The notes below the pieces were generated by a model that was given only the letters and a program-made list of their open reading frames with translations, ran no database searches and was not told the origin of the DNA. From Deltaproteobacteria bacterium (GTDB lineage: Bacteria; JAMCPX01), in assembly GCA_023489065.1 (NCBI GenBank), contig JAMDCL010000035.1, forward strand, positions 1-28,580: DNA of 28,580 nt. Reading direction: 5' to 3'. Both the position numbers and the translations under genes were made by a program. Shown here one piece after another: positions 17,722-25,423 of this stretch. Within the stretch, counting starts at the first letter, position 1, and each line of letters opens with the position of its first letter.

Positions 17722-18213
17722 ATGAAAAAAAGAACAGGTATTAAAAACCTCGCGTACAGGCTTGGTAAAAAGCTAATTTCTACTAATAAAACCATCTCAA
17801 CGGCGGAATCATGCACAGGCGGCATGATCGCAAAGTTTATAACCGATATTCCGGGCAGTTCAAAATACTATAAGGGTGGTATCGTAAGTTATTCTAATGA
17901 GACTAAGGTAAAAATACTTGGTGTTGACAATAAGTTATTGGAAAAGCACGGCGCTGTATCAAAGGATGTTGCAATCGCAATGGTTAAGGGTGTCCAAAAG
18001 CTGATGCAAACTGATTTTGCAGTAGCAGTAACAGGCATAGCAGGGCCCGATGGAGGCACATACAAAAAGCCAGTTGGGCTTGTCTACATTGCCGCGGCTT
18101 ACGGGGATGAAGTTATTGTAAAAAGGTTTAGCTTTTATAGGAATAGGGACCTGAATAGAAGATTGACAACATTCAATGCTTTAAAAATGGTTTTCGAAAA
18201 AACGGAAGAATAA
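17722..18213 (+). CDS. pncC: Nicotinamide-nucleotide amidase (PncC / CinA C-terminal domain)
   Basis: This 163-residue stand-alone CinA C-terminal domain is predicted to deamidate nicotinamide mononucleotide to nicotinate mononucleotide in the pyridine nucleotide salvage cycle. It shows the nucleophile region STAESCTGG (Ser30), the Tyr57-Lys62 region VSYSNETK, AVSKDVA, and the glycine-rich AVTGIAGPDGGT followed by KPVGLVYIA. It lacks the N-terminal molybdopterin-binding-like domain of full CinA, so it is the short PncC form. The gap to the GGQ gene is 11 bases, so the two are probably co-transcribed. Only a weak purine stretch precedes the ATG. Confidence 0.92.
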   Translation: MKKRTGIKNLAYRLGKKLISTNKTISTAESCTGGMIAKFITDIPGSSKYYKGGIVSYSNETKVKILGVDNKLLEKHGAVSKDVAIAMVKGVQKLMQTDFAVAVTGIAGPDGGTYKKPVGLVYIAAAYGDEVIVKRFSFYRNRDLNRRLTTFNALKMVFEKTEE

Positions 18214-18230
18214 TTCTTAACCTGAAAGAT

Positions 18231-18264
18231 TCATTTAAAAAACCGTACCATTTTTTTTAAATGA
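18231..18264. terminator. AT-rich perfect inverted repeat, possible terminator after pncC
   Basis: Twelve bases at 18231-18242 pair perfectly with 18253-18264 across a ten-base loop. The stem is TCATTTAAAAAA against its complement, so it is A-rich on one arm and T-rich on the other and would work in either direction. It lies 18 bases after the pncC stop and before the aconitase promoter, the right place for a transcript boundary. The stem is weak in GC, so a protein-binding palindrome is an alternative. Confidence 0.4.
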
Positions 18265-18287
18265 TCAGATGATCTTAAATGAGGTTG

Positions 18288-18316
18288 TTGACAATAATAT
18301 CGGGTTAGCATAAAAA
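18288..18316 (+). promoter_or_regulatory. Probable sigma-70 promoter of the aconitase gene
   Basis: A perfect TTGACA at 18288-18293 is followed after exactly 17 bases by TAAAAA at 18311-18316 (four of six matches). This predicts a start near 18323 and a leader of about 20 bases before the ATG at 18344, leaving room for the AGAGG ribosome site at 18332-18336. Confidence 0.5.
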
Positions 18317-18343
18317 ATATCAATCTTAAGAAGAGGTTAATTT

Positions 18344-20293
18344 ATGAAGATAGTTCAAAAAAAAGAAAGACTCGGGTTAACTGTAAAGATCATTAAATCC
18401 CACCTTATTGAAGGACAATTGAAGCATGGTGAGGATATCGGAATAAAGATAGACGAAACACTGCTTCAGGATGCAACAGGCACAATGGCCGCACTCCAGT
18501 TCGAGGCAATGGGCATACCAAGGGTAAAGGTAAAAAGGGCATTTGCATTTGTAGATCACAACATGCTTCAGACCGGCTTTCAGAATGCGGATGATCACAG
18601 ATTTCTTCAGACCTTTTCAAACAAGTACGGAGTGTATTTCTCAAAGCCTGGCAATGGTATATGCCACCAGGTGTATCTTGAAAGGTTTACAAGACCTGGT
18701 ATCATTTTACTTGGGGCCGACAGTCATACGCCTAACGCAGGAGCAACCGGCATGATAGCAATAGGTGCAGGCGGTCTTGATGTAGCCGTAGCAATGGCTG
18801 GTATGCCTTATTATACAAAGATGCCTGCTGTCGTGCATGTAAGGCTTACAGGCAGGCTTAAGCCGTGGGTAGCGTCAAAGGATATAATGCTTGAGCTTTT
18901 GCGGCGGCTTACTGTCAAGGGCGGCGTTGGAAAAATCTTTGAGTTCGGGGGAGCGGGCGTTAAAACCCTGTCTGTGCCTGAGCGTGCAACTATAGCTAAC
19001 CTTGGTGCAGAGCTTGGTGCGACAACATCCATTTTTCCTTCTGATGAAAGGGTGCTTGAGTATTTTAAGCTTCAGAAGAGAGATAAGGATTTTAAGCCAT
19101 TAAGCGCAGACCCTGATGCAGAGTACGATGAGGTTGTAGACATAGCACTTGATAAACTTATGCCAATGGTTGCAAAACCATCAATGCCGGATAAGGTAGT
19201 TCCGGTAACAGAAGAGGAAGGCAAGGATGTAAGGCAGGTATGTATAGGAAGCTGCAACAATTCATCTTATGATGACCTCATGCTTGTCGGGGCAATGCTA
19301 AAGGGTAAAAAGGTGCATCCGGATGTAAGCCTGACAATCACACCCGGTTCAAAACAAGTTTTTGAAATGGTTACAGCGTCTGGGGCACTTCAGCACATGA
19401 TCAGCGCAGGCGCACGTATACTCGAAGCTGCTTGCGGGCCGTGTATAGGTATGGGACAGGCGCCTCCATCAGGTTCTGTTTCAATAAGAACAATGAACCG
19501 AAACTTTCTCGGCAGAAGCGGCACCCCGGATGACAGGGTTTATCTTGCGAGTCCTTACGTTGCAGCAACATGTGCATTAAAAGGTAAGATATATGATCCA
19601 AGAAGGCTTGGTCAAAAGCCGCCTGTTGTAAAAAAAGCAGCGGGTATGATAATTGATGACAGCAACATCATCAAGCCGTCTTCAAAACCTGAGAAAGTAG
19701 TTGTGGAAAAAGGACCCAATATAAAACCACTTCCATTACGGAATGAGCTTGAAGATGCGATAACATCGGTTGTCCTTATCAAAGTTGGTGATAACATAAC
19801 AACGGACCATATCATGCCTGCCGGCGCAAAGGTGTTGCCGTTCAGATCAAATATTCCAGCTATCTCTGATTTTGTTTTCTATAATATGGATCCTGAATTC
19901 CCAAAACGTGCAAAACAATACGGGGGCGGTGTCATAGTAGGCGGAAGTAACTATGGTCAGGGTTCAAGCAGGGAACATGCTGCCCTTGCACCGATGTTTC
20001 TCGGCATAAAGGCTGTAATTGCAAAGTCCTATGCACGTATACACCGTGCAAATCTGATAAACTTCGGGATACTTCCATTGATCATAAAGGATCAGGTCTC
20101 TTTTGATTTAATAGAGCAGGGCGATACGATTGTTATAGAAGATATCAGAGAGCATGTCAAAAAGGATGATCGCATGAATGCTTCTATAAAAAACAAGGAC
20201 AAAACGGTTGAGGTTTACATTGATACGAATGGAAGAGAGAGGAAGATACTTCTGGCCGGCGGCCTTTTAAACATGATAAAACTGGAGGCATAA
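18344..20293 (+). CDS. Aconitate hydratase, short (Aquifex-type)
   Basis: Aconitase converts citrate to isocitrate through a labile [4Fe-4S] cluster. At 649 residues this is the short form, clearly smaller than AcnA or AcnB (roughly 860-900). Cluster cysteines are visible as Cys300 in CIGSC and Cys364/Cys367 in CGPCIG. Substrate-site motifs include LGADSHTPNAGATG in domain 1, and NITTDHIMPAG plus GGSNYGQGSSREHAA in the swivel domain. The start region (about residues 9-60) and the RVYLASPYVAA segment also fit. It begins a transcript with its own promoter. The zinc-ribbon gene starts 3 bases after its stop. A homoaconitase or isopropylmalate isomerase role is less likely because both domains are fused and the aconitase motifs are complete. 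Confidence 0.93.
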   Translation: MKIVQKKERLGLTVKIIKSHLIEGQLKHGEDIGIKIDETLLQDATGTMAALQFEAMGIPRVKVKRAFAFVDHNMLQTGFQNADDHRFLQTFSNKYGVYFSKPGNGICHQVYLERFTRPGIILLGADSHTPNAGATGMIAIGAGGLDVAVAMAGMPYYTKMPAVVHVRLTGRLKPWVASKDIMLELLRRLTVKGGVGKIFEFGGAGVKTLSVPERATIANLGAELGATTSIFPSDERVLEYFKLQKRDKDFKPLSADPDAEYDEVVDIALDKLMPMVAKPSMPDKVVPVTEEEGKDVRQVCIGSCNNSSYDDLMLVGAMLKGKKVHPDVSLTITPGSKQVFEMVTASGALQHMISAGARILEAACGPCIGMGQAPPSGSVSIRTMNRNFLGRSGTPDDRVYLASPYVAATCALKGKIYDPRRLGQKPPVVKKAAGMIIDDSNIIKPSSKPEKVVVEKGPNIKPLPLRNELEDAITSVVLIKVGDNITTDHIMPAGAKVLPFRSNIPAISDFVFYNMDPEFPKRAKQYGGGVIVGGSNYGQGSSREHAALAPMFLGIKAVIAKSYARIHRANLINFGILPLIIKDQVSFDLIEQGDTIVIEDIREHVKKDDRMNASIKNKDKTVEVYIDTNGRERKILLAGGLLNMIKLEA

Positions 20294-20296
20294 ACA

Positions 20297-20596
20297 ATGG
20301 CACAATGGTATAAAATATCCTGTAAAAACTGCGGTTATACAAATGAACTCATTTTAGGCTCATCTGTAACTGCGGATAGTTTGAAGGACTTGAACGAAGA
20401 TGCCGCGGATTTTAAAATTTTTGAATGTAAAAAAGATCATGAGCTTTTCACAATTGATGTACACAGCAGCGATTTTGACAACAAATGTCCTGTATGCGGT
20501 GCCACGGTAACAGAGATAGACATAGAAGATATTGATAAACATACCTGTCCAAAATGTGACAGCAAAACACTCGGTATAGAGCCGGTAGTACATTAA
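20297..20596 (+). CDS. Zinc-ribbon protein coupled to aconitase
   Basis: I do not recognise this 99-residue protein as a named family. It has seven cysteines: Cys9-x2-Cys12, Cys44 (with His48 nearby), Cys64-x2-Cys67 (CPVCG) and Cys84-x2-Cys87 (CPKCD), arranged as one ribbon half near each end around an acidic middle. Such spacing suggests one or two structural zinc sites. GGAGG at 20284-20288, inside the aconitase stop region, lies 8 bases before the ATG, and the gap is 3 bases, so translation of the two is linked. A role in assembly or protection of the aconitase cluster is speculation from position. A general small zinc protein is equally possible. Confidence 0.77.
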   Translation: MAQWYKISCKNCGYTNELILGSSVTADSLKDLNEDAADFKIFECKKDHELFTIDVHSSDFDNKCPVCGATVTEIDIEDIDKHTCPKCDSKTLGIEPVVH

Positions 20597-20681
20597 GTGG
20601 AATGAAGTGGGTTTTTAAATTCCCCGCTATCAAGAAGGGCACTGGAGTATTGTCTTTTATTCCACCGGCAAGGGAGAAAGA

Positions 20682-22103
20682 TCATTGTATTTTTGGGTTA
20701 AGATGAAATACGATCAGTTTAATCTCTGTCATTTCCTCTATTGCGAATCCAGGACCTTCCCTGCCAATGCCCGATTCTTTCATACCTCCGTAAGGCATTA
20801 GATCTATCCTGAAATTAGGTATTTCATTTATTAAAACACCACCAACCTCAAGCGACTGTGCATATCTCCATGCCTTATTTATATCGTTTGTATAAACACC
20901 CGCCTGGAGTCCGTACCTTGAATCATTGACCATGTTTATAGCCTGCTCATCATCTTTGAAACTATTAACAACGATCAGGGGACCAAACACCTCATCTTTG
21001 ATGACCCTGTCGGTTTGTTTCGTATTTATAAGCACAGAGGGCGACATCATATGCCCGTTAACCTCTGCACCGCATACAAGTTCAGCGCCATTTTTTACTG
21101 CTTCATCTATCCACGATTTGACCCTCAAAGCATCGCTATTTGTGATCATTGGGCCAACATCCGTACTGTCGTTTAATGGATCCCCGGTTTTTAGAGACTG
21201 CGCTTGTTTTGCAAGCGATTCAACAAACCTGTCGAATATACTCTCATGCACATAAACTCTCTGTATCGATATGCAAACCTGTCCTGCCTGGGAGTAGCCC
21301 CCGAGTGCTATCCTTTTTACAAGGGGATCCGGGTTTGCATCATCGCATATAACCACGGCAGAGTTTGAACCAAGTTCCATTACAACCTTTTTAAGCCCTG
21401 CGTTCTTCGTGATCCATTCACCTACATCCTTGCTGCCTGTAAATGTTATAACCCTGATATCCGGGTGCGTAACGAGTGCAAAACCGATCTTTGAGCCAGA
21501 GCCTGTTAAAACGTTTACAGTCTCGGGCGGAGCACCGGCATCAACAAAAGCCTGACCGATCATTTCACCCGTTGATGATGTCGCCTCAGCTGGCTTCAGA
21601 ATAAAGGCATTTCCTGCCGCGAATGCGGGTGCTATTTTATGAAGTGATAGATTTAGAGGAAAGTTATATGGTGATATGGCAGCAACAATGCCTACTGGAA
21701 CGCGTATGAAAAGTCCTGTCTTGCCTCTGCCTGTTGGTGCTGACTCCATCGGAACTGTTGAGCCATGCAATCTTTTTGCCTCTTCTGCCGACCATGTAAC
21801 CGTTTCTATTGCCCTTGAAACCTCTGTCCGTGCCTCTTTAATGGTTTTTCCCATTTCCGATGATATATTAACCGCAAATTGTTCATGCCGTTGTCCGAGC
21901 AAGGACGCAAGATTCATGAGAATTTTATATCTGTCATGTGATGTAAGTTTTGATAGCTTTTCAAAACCTTTTTTTGCGGCATCAACTGCTTTTTGGACAT
22001 CCGGCTCTAACGCCATTGAGACCTCTGCCGCAACAGAGCCGTTGTAAGGATTTTTAACTATGACTTTATTGCCGGATTCTATTCTTCTACCGCCTATAAT
22101 CAT
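20682..22103 (-). CDS. NAD(P)+-dependent aldehyde dehydrogenase
   Basis: This 473-residue soluble aldehyde dehydrogenase oxidises an aldehyde to the acid. Active-site residues are Asn147 (SPYNFPLN), Lys170 (LKPAEATS), the cofactor loop FTGSKDVGEW, Glu243 (MELGSNS) and nucleophile Cys277 (GQVCISIQRV). The motifs ELGSNS and GQVCISIQRVYVHE resemble the lactaldehyde/glyceraldehyde-3-phosphate-type branch rather than betaine-aldehyde enzymes, which have ELGGKS. The substrate is not certain. AAGGAG at 22110-22115 precedes the ATG by 6 bases. It is convergent with the zinc-ribbon gene. The 79-base gap to the upstream membrane-protein gene could allow read-through. Confidence 0.92.
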   Translation of the reverse strand: MIIGGRRIESGNKVIVKNPYNGSVAAEVSMALEPDVQKAVDAAKKGFEKLSKLTSHDRYKILMNLASLLGQRHEQFAVNISSEMGKTIKEARTEVSRAIETVTWSAEEAKRLHGSTVPMESAPTGRGKTGLFIRVPVGIVAAISPYNFPLNLSLHKIAPAFAAGNAFILKPAEATSSTGEMIGQAFVDAGAPPETVNVLTGSGSKIGFALVTHPDIRVITFTGSKDVGEWITKNAGLKKVVMELGSNSAVVICDDANPDPLVKRIALGGYSQAGQVCISIQRVYVHESIFDRFVESLAKQAQSLKTGDPLNDSTDVGPMITNSDALRVKSWIDEAVKNGAELVCGAEVNGHMMSPSVLINTKQTDRVIKDEVFGPLIVVNSFKDDEQAINMVNDSRYGLQAGVYTNDINKAWRYAQSLEVGGVLINEIPNFRIDLMPYGGMKESGIGREGPGFAIEEMTEIKLIVFHLNPKIQ

Positions 22104-22182
22104 ATGATACTCCTTATTTTTTTCAAATGCATTTTTTGAGTTTATATAATTATCGAATTTCGTCTATAATGCAATGCTACAT

Positions 22183-22953
22183 TTATTGCATGCTAATGTT
22201 GACATTTTCATTCTTGTAATCATAGTAAAGCAAGCCCGTGAAAACAATAAACATAAGGTTTATGCTCCATGTAAGTATGGATCCAATATAGGGGATTATT
22301 TGCAAGACAAATCCTAATATCCACATTAGCAGGAACCCTCTTATCCATGCTGACCAGAATACATTTTTTTTTGTAAGCACGGCCTCTTTCGCAATGGTAA
22401 AGCCTTCAAAAGGACCCTTGTTTTCTGCTATTACCGGGTATGCCCAGAAGAAAAAACCCCCATAATTTTTACCGACAAAAAATATATAAAGTATAAATAA
22501 TATGCCGTATATAATCCCCAAAAAGGGTACGAGCACAGGTAGAAAGGGCAGGAATATATATGAAAAACCTCCAACTATCAGTGAACCGAGTTTGTTTCCT
22601 GTATATGAAAACACCTCATCAAAGTCGATAGTGGTTGTTTCATTCCTGTGTTTTAAAAGTAGTCCGGCACCTGCAAAAGTTACAACCCATATAAGTATGC
22701 TAACGATCATGCTTAACATAAGTACAAATGTGAAATGACTGAACTCTTTTATTATGGCAGGTCCCCTTGTGGTATGCATAATATTTTTCATTATCATAAT
22801 CATACCGCCTGATATGTATGTCTGTGAAACTATGCCCCATACAGTACCAAGCACTACAGGTATTATAAATACGATATAATATTGCCGTGAAAGCAATATT
22901 GTCTCTTTCAGGGCTTGTGAAAATACTTCTTTTACATTACCTTTTATATCCAT
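22183..22953 (-). CDS. Polytopic membrane protein, unknown function
   Basis: This 256-residue protein has about six hydrophobic stretches (around 24-46, 72-98, 122-147, 148-170, 202-222 and 225-245). A short cytosolic start (KEVFSQALKE) contains no signal peptide. A GPFEGFTIAKEAVLTKKNVFW segment between helices recalls families of poorly characterised integral membrane proteins, in which a conserved amphipathic helix precedes paired spans, but I cannot name one with confidence. There are no obvious catalytic or metal motifs. AAGG at 22961-22964 lies 7 bases before the ATG. It lies between the radical SAM gene and the aldehyde dehydrogenase on the same strand, so it may share their transcript. 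Confidence 0.75.
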   Translation of the reverse strand: MDIKGNVKEVFSQALKETILLSRQYYIVFIIPVVLGTVWGIVSQTYISGGMIMIMKNIMHTTRGPAIIKEFSHFTFVLMLSMIVSILIWVVTFAGAGLLLKHRNETTTIDFDEVFSYTGNKLGSLIVGGFSYIFLPFLPVLVPFLGIIYGILFILYIFFVGKNYGGFFFWAYPVIAENKGPFEGFTIAKEAVLTKKNVFWSAWIRGFLLMWILGFVLQIIPYIGSILTWSINLMFIVFTGLLYYDYKNENVNISMQ

Positions 22954-23020
22954 TGGATATCCTTTTCAACTATCAACAAATTTTCAGGCATAGCACGGAT
23001 GGGCAAAGATTTCACGCTCT

Positions 23021-24325
23021 CTAAGTTCTTACGCCTCTTGTAAATCTATTCGTCGATAGATGCCTCATTGTATTAAGTGCTAATACCTGTAACAGATCCT
23101 TTCTTGGGTATACCACCCTTTTCATAATGGATGGGATTGAATAAAATCTTTTATAGGCATATATTAAGCCGTCCTCTAATTGTTTTTTTATAAGTTTTTT
23201 GTGTCTGAAAACCACATGGTTTGCATCGTATTTTGACCAATCTTTATGCAATAAGAGTCCCTGTTTCTCCATCTGTTCAAATAGTTCTGTACCTGGAAAC
23301 GGCGTTAGTATATAAAAATTTGCTCCATCGAGTTTATTTTCAATGCCGAATTTAACCGTACGTTCAAAAATACCTTCATCATCATTTTCAAGTCCAAAAA
23401 TGAATGAGCCGAATACCTTTATACCCGACGATTTTATGGTTGCTATCGCCTCTTTATACTTATCTCCCATGTTAAAAGACTTATGTATGGATTTAAGATT
23501 TTCTGTAGAGATTGTCTCTATACCGATGAACAGCCACTCGCATCCGCTTTCACGTGCAAGCTCGAGTAGTTCCGGGTTTCTCGCTATACGCATGTCGCCC
23601 TGGCCTACCCACTTAACACCAAGAGGTTTCATTCTTCTAAAAAGTTCTTTTGAGTGTTTTATGTCCCCGTAAATGTTATCATCAACAAATGCTATCCATT
23701 TATCGTTGATGGCTTTGATCTCCGTTATAATATCGTCAATGGGTCTATGCCTGAAATGATGGCCCCAGAATTCCGTAACAGAACAATATGTACAATTGTG
23801 GGGGCAGCCTCTTGAGGTCATAATCGGACTCGGCATTGAGTATGACTTTTTATTGATAAGGTCGCGTCTGACAAAACCAAGCCCGTTAAGCGGTATCTCC
23901 GTTGTACCCTTGTACAACCTTTTTAATTGCCCGCCTGTTAGATCGTTTATCAGGTTCTGCCAGACATTTTCTACTTCACCTACAACAACGGTATCAGCAT
24001 GTTGTAATGCCTCTTCCGGCAGCATTGAAACGTGTATACCTCCGAGTATTACCTTTGCACCCTTTTGCCTGTATATATCGGCAATCTCGTAAGCCCTGTT
24101 TATAACGGCGGTCATGCCTGTTATGCCTACGATATCAGGGATATCGGTGAAATCGATGTCTTTTACATTTTCATCAATGATCTTTATATCAAAGTTTTCA
24201 GGCGTTAATCCGGCTATTATAGGCAGATTGATCGGAACCAGTGATGCCCTTCTCCTCCTGTGCTGTTTATCTCTGTTCTTTGCTGGTGCGGGATATATTA
24301 AATGTATCTTATAGCGTTTAGGAAT
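23021..24325 (-). CDS. B12-binding-type radical SAM protein, start codon unusual
   Basis: With the N terminus extended as here, the protein has 434 residues. Residues about 8-140 form a cobalamin-binding-type Rossmann domain (HLIYPAP, FDIKIIDE, DIVGITGMTAVINRAYEIAD, VILGGIHVSMLPEEA, VVVGEVENVW) without the DxHxxG motif. The radical SAM motif follows at Cys174-x3-Cys178-x2-Cys181 (GCPHNCTYC), then barrel strands AFVDDN and GIETIS. An ATG at 24115 would remove half the B12 domain. Homology runs to about 24313, yet from the double stop at 24344-24349 down there is no in-frame ATG, GTG or TTG before that domain. GGAG at 24337-24334 lies 8 bases before an ATT at 24325, chosen here as the likely start. 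The substrate is unknown. Confidence 0.83.
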   Translation of the reverse strand: MPKRYKIHLIYPAPAKNRDKQHRRRRASLVPINLPIIAGLTPENFDIKIIDENVKDIDFTDIPDIVGITGMTAVINRAYEIADIYRQKGAKVILGGIHVSMLPEEALQHADTVVVGEVENVWQNLINDLTGGQLKRLYKGTTEIPLNGLGFVRRDLINKKSYSMPSPIMTSRGCPHNCTYCSVTEFWGHHFRHRPIDDIITEIKAINDKWIAFVDDNIYGDIKHSKELFRRMKPLGVKWVGQGDMRIARNPELLELARESGCEWLFIGIETISTENLKSIHKSFNMGDKYKEAIATIKSSGIKVFGSFIFGLENDDEGIFERTVKFGIENKLDGANFYILTPFPGTELFEQMEKQGLLLHKDWSKYDANHVVFRHKKLIKKQLEDGLIYAYKRFYSIPSIMKRVVYPRKDLLQVLALNTMRHLSTNRFTRGVRT

Positions 24326-24429
24326 ATTTATTGCTCCACTCTTTTATTAATACATAAACATTAGTTATGAAAAAAATAAAAAGCAAGTGAAAAATCTTTA
24401 GCAATTGTACACGCCATGAAGTTTTTTAT

Positions 24430-24458
24430 TTGACATTTTAATCAAAAAGTATTTTTAA
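24430..24458 (+). promoter_or_regulatory. Possible folK promoter
   Basis: A perfect TTGACA lies at 24430-24435, but the 17-base spacing leads to TTTTAA (24453-24458), a poor -10. A TATTTT lies at only 14 bases. The folK ATG at 24464 is so close that the transcript would be almost leaderless. I treat it as a weak candidate. Confidence 0.22.
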
Positions 24459-24463
24459 AGATC

Positions 24464-25003
24464 ATGACAGAAATAGCTTATTTGTTAATCGGCTCTAACA
24501 TGAATGATAGAGAAGAAATGCTTTTAAAGGCACTTGATGCCATATCCGGATATATTAATACGGAAGAAATAAAGGTATCTTCTCTTTATGAAACAGAGCC
24601 AGTTGGTATAGGTTCAGAAGATGATCTGCAGGATTTTTTAAATACCGTTGTCGCGGTGGGAACAGACTTAAACCCATTTACATTGCTTAAACTCATACAA
24701 GAGACAGAATATGAACTTGGCAGGATAAGGCATGAGCCAGTGCATGTCAAACATTCGAGAATTATCGATATAGATATACTTTTGTTCGGAGAACGGATAA
24801 TTTTTACAAGAAATTTGATTATCCCGCATCCAGAGTTACATGAAAGAAGATTTGTTTTAGAACCTCTTTCAGAAATTGCTGGAAATATGATACATCCATT
24901 GTTTAATTTGACTATAGACGAAATAAAAAATATGAATACTGACAAACATTATGTGAAACCATATAGCAGTAATAAGGGGGCGAGATGGCCGTTAAAGAGC
25001 TAA
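24464..25003 (+). CDS. folK: 2-amino-4-hydroxy-6-hydroxymethyldihydropteridine pyrophosphokinase
   Basis: This 179-residue enzyme transfers diphosphate from ATP to the pterin in folate synthesis. It has the FolK start LIGSNMNDREEMLLKAL, the pterin loop SLYETEPVG, and the ATP/Mg motif SRIIDIDILLFG with the paired aspartates. It is followed by IPHPELHERRFVLEPLSEIA. It is about 15-20 residues longer than the common form, ending in a polar tail (NTDKHYVKPYSSNKGARWP). That tail overlaps the next gene by 19 bases, which suggests coupling. No other folate genes are in the window. The start is ATG 24464, with only a weak AAAGA upstream. Confidence 0.93.
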   Translation: MTEIAYLLIGSNMNDREEMLLKALDAISGYINTEEIKVSSLYETEPVGIGSEDDLQDFLNTVVAVGTDLNPFTLLKLIQETEYELGRIRHEPVHVKHSRIIDIDILLFGERIIFTRNLIIPHPELHERRFVLEPLSEIAGNMIHPLFNLTIDEIKNMNTDKHYVKPYSSNKGARWPLKS

Positions 25004-25413
25004 AGGTACTAAATCAAAGGTTATACGAGATAACGCAGGCGATAGCGGATGCTATTGTACCTCAGGGCGGTGCGTTTGAGATTGGAGCAAAGGATATAGA
25101 CACTGCTCTGATCTTCGATCATTATATTGATAGAATGTCAAAGCTTCAGTTAAAATTTATCAAATACGTAATATACATGTTTGAATACTCTCCGATGTTT
25201 ACAAAGCTAAAAAGATTTACAAGGATGTCTTCTAACGAAAGGTTAAATTATCTTAAAGAATGGGAAAACAGTAAGCTCTCATCAAAAAGACAGATATTGA
25301 TTATGATGAAACTACTGCTGATGATGTGTTTTTATTCCAATAATGCAGCACAGGATGCCATTGGTTATCATGAATCAATTGGGGATCACCCCGATTGTCT
25401 CATAAAAATTTAA
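24985..25413 (+). CDS. Gluconate 2-dehydrogenase subunit 3-like small protein
   Basis: This 142-residue helical protein directly precedes a GMC oxidoreductase. Its start (QRLYEITQAIADAIVPQGGAFEIGAKDID) resembles the small subunit 3 family of FAD-linked gluconate, glucose and sorbitol dehydrogenases, in which the small subunit is needed for maturation or export of the GMC subunit. Those homologues usually carry a Tat signal; none is present here, so I expect a cytosolic partner. AAGGGGG at 24974-24980 lies 4 bases before ATG 24985, inside the end of folK. The family call is from a short resemblance plus context, so it is moderate. Confidence 0.7.
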   Translation: MAVKELKVLNQRLYEITQAIADAIVPQGGAFEIGAKDIDTALIFDHYIDRMSKLQLKFIKYVIYMFEYSPMFTKLKRFTRMSSNERLNYLKEWENSKLSSKRQILIMMKLLLMMCFYSNNAAQDAIGYHESIGDHPDCLIKI

Positions 25414-25423
25414 GGGAGAGAAT

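Noticed and set aside
20606..20628. Hairpin between the zinc-ribbon gene and the aldehyde dehydrogenase gene
   Set aside because: A 6-bp stem with one G-T pair is present but no T run follows on either strand; it is too weak to call a terminator. A wider 7-bp repeat (20597-20603 with 20659-20665) has a 55-base loop.
22104..22182. Promoter for the aldehyde dehydrogenase gene
   Set aside because: On the minus strand TTGCAT and AATTAT are 17 bases apart, but both are poor matches in AT-rich sequence.
22169..22191. Seven-bp inverted repeat at the end of the membrane-protein gene
   Set aside because: It overlaps the last codons, and no T run follows on the minus strand.
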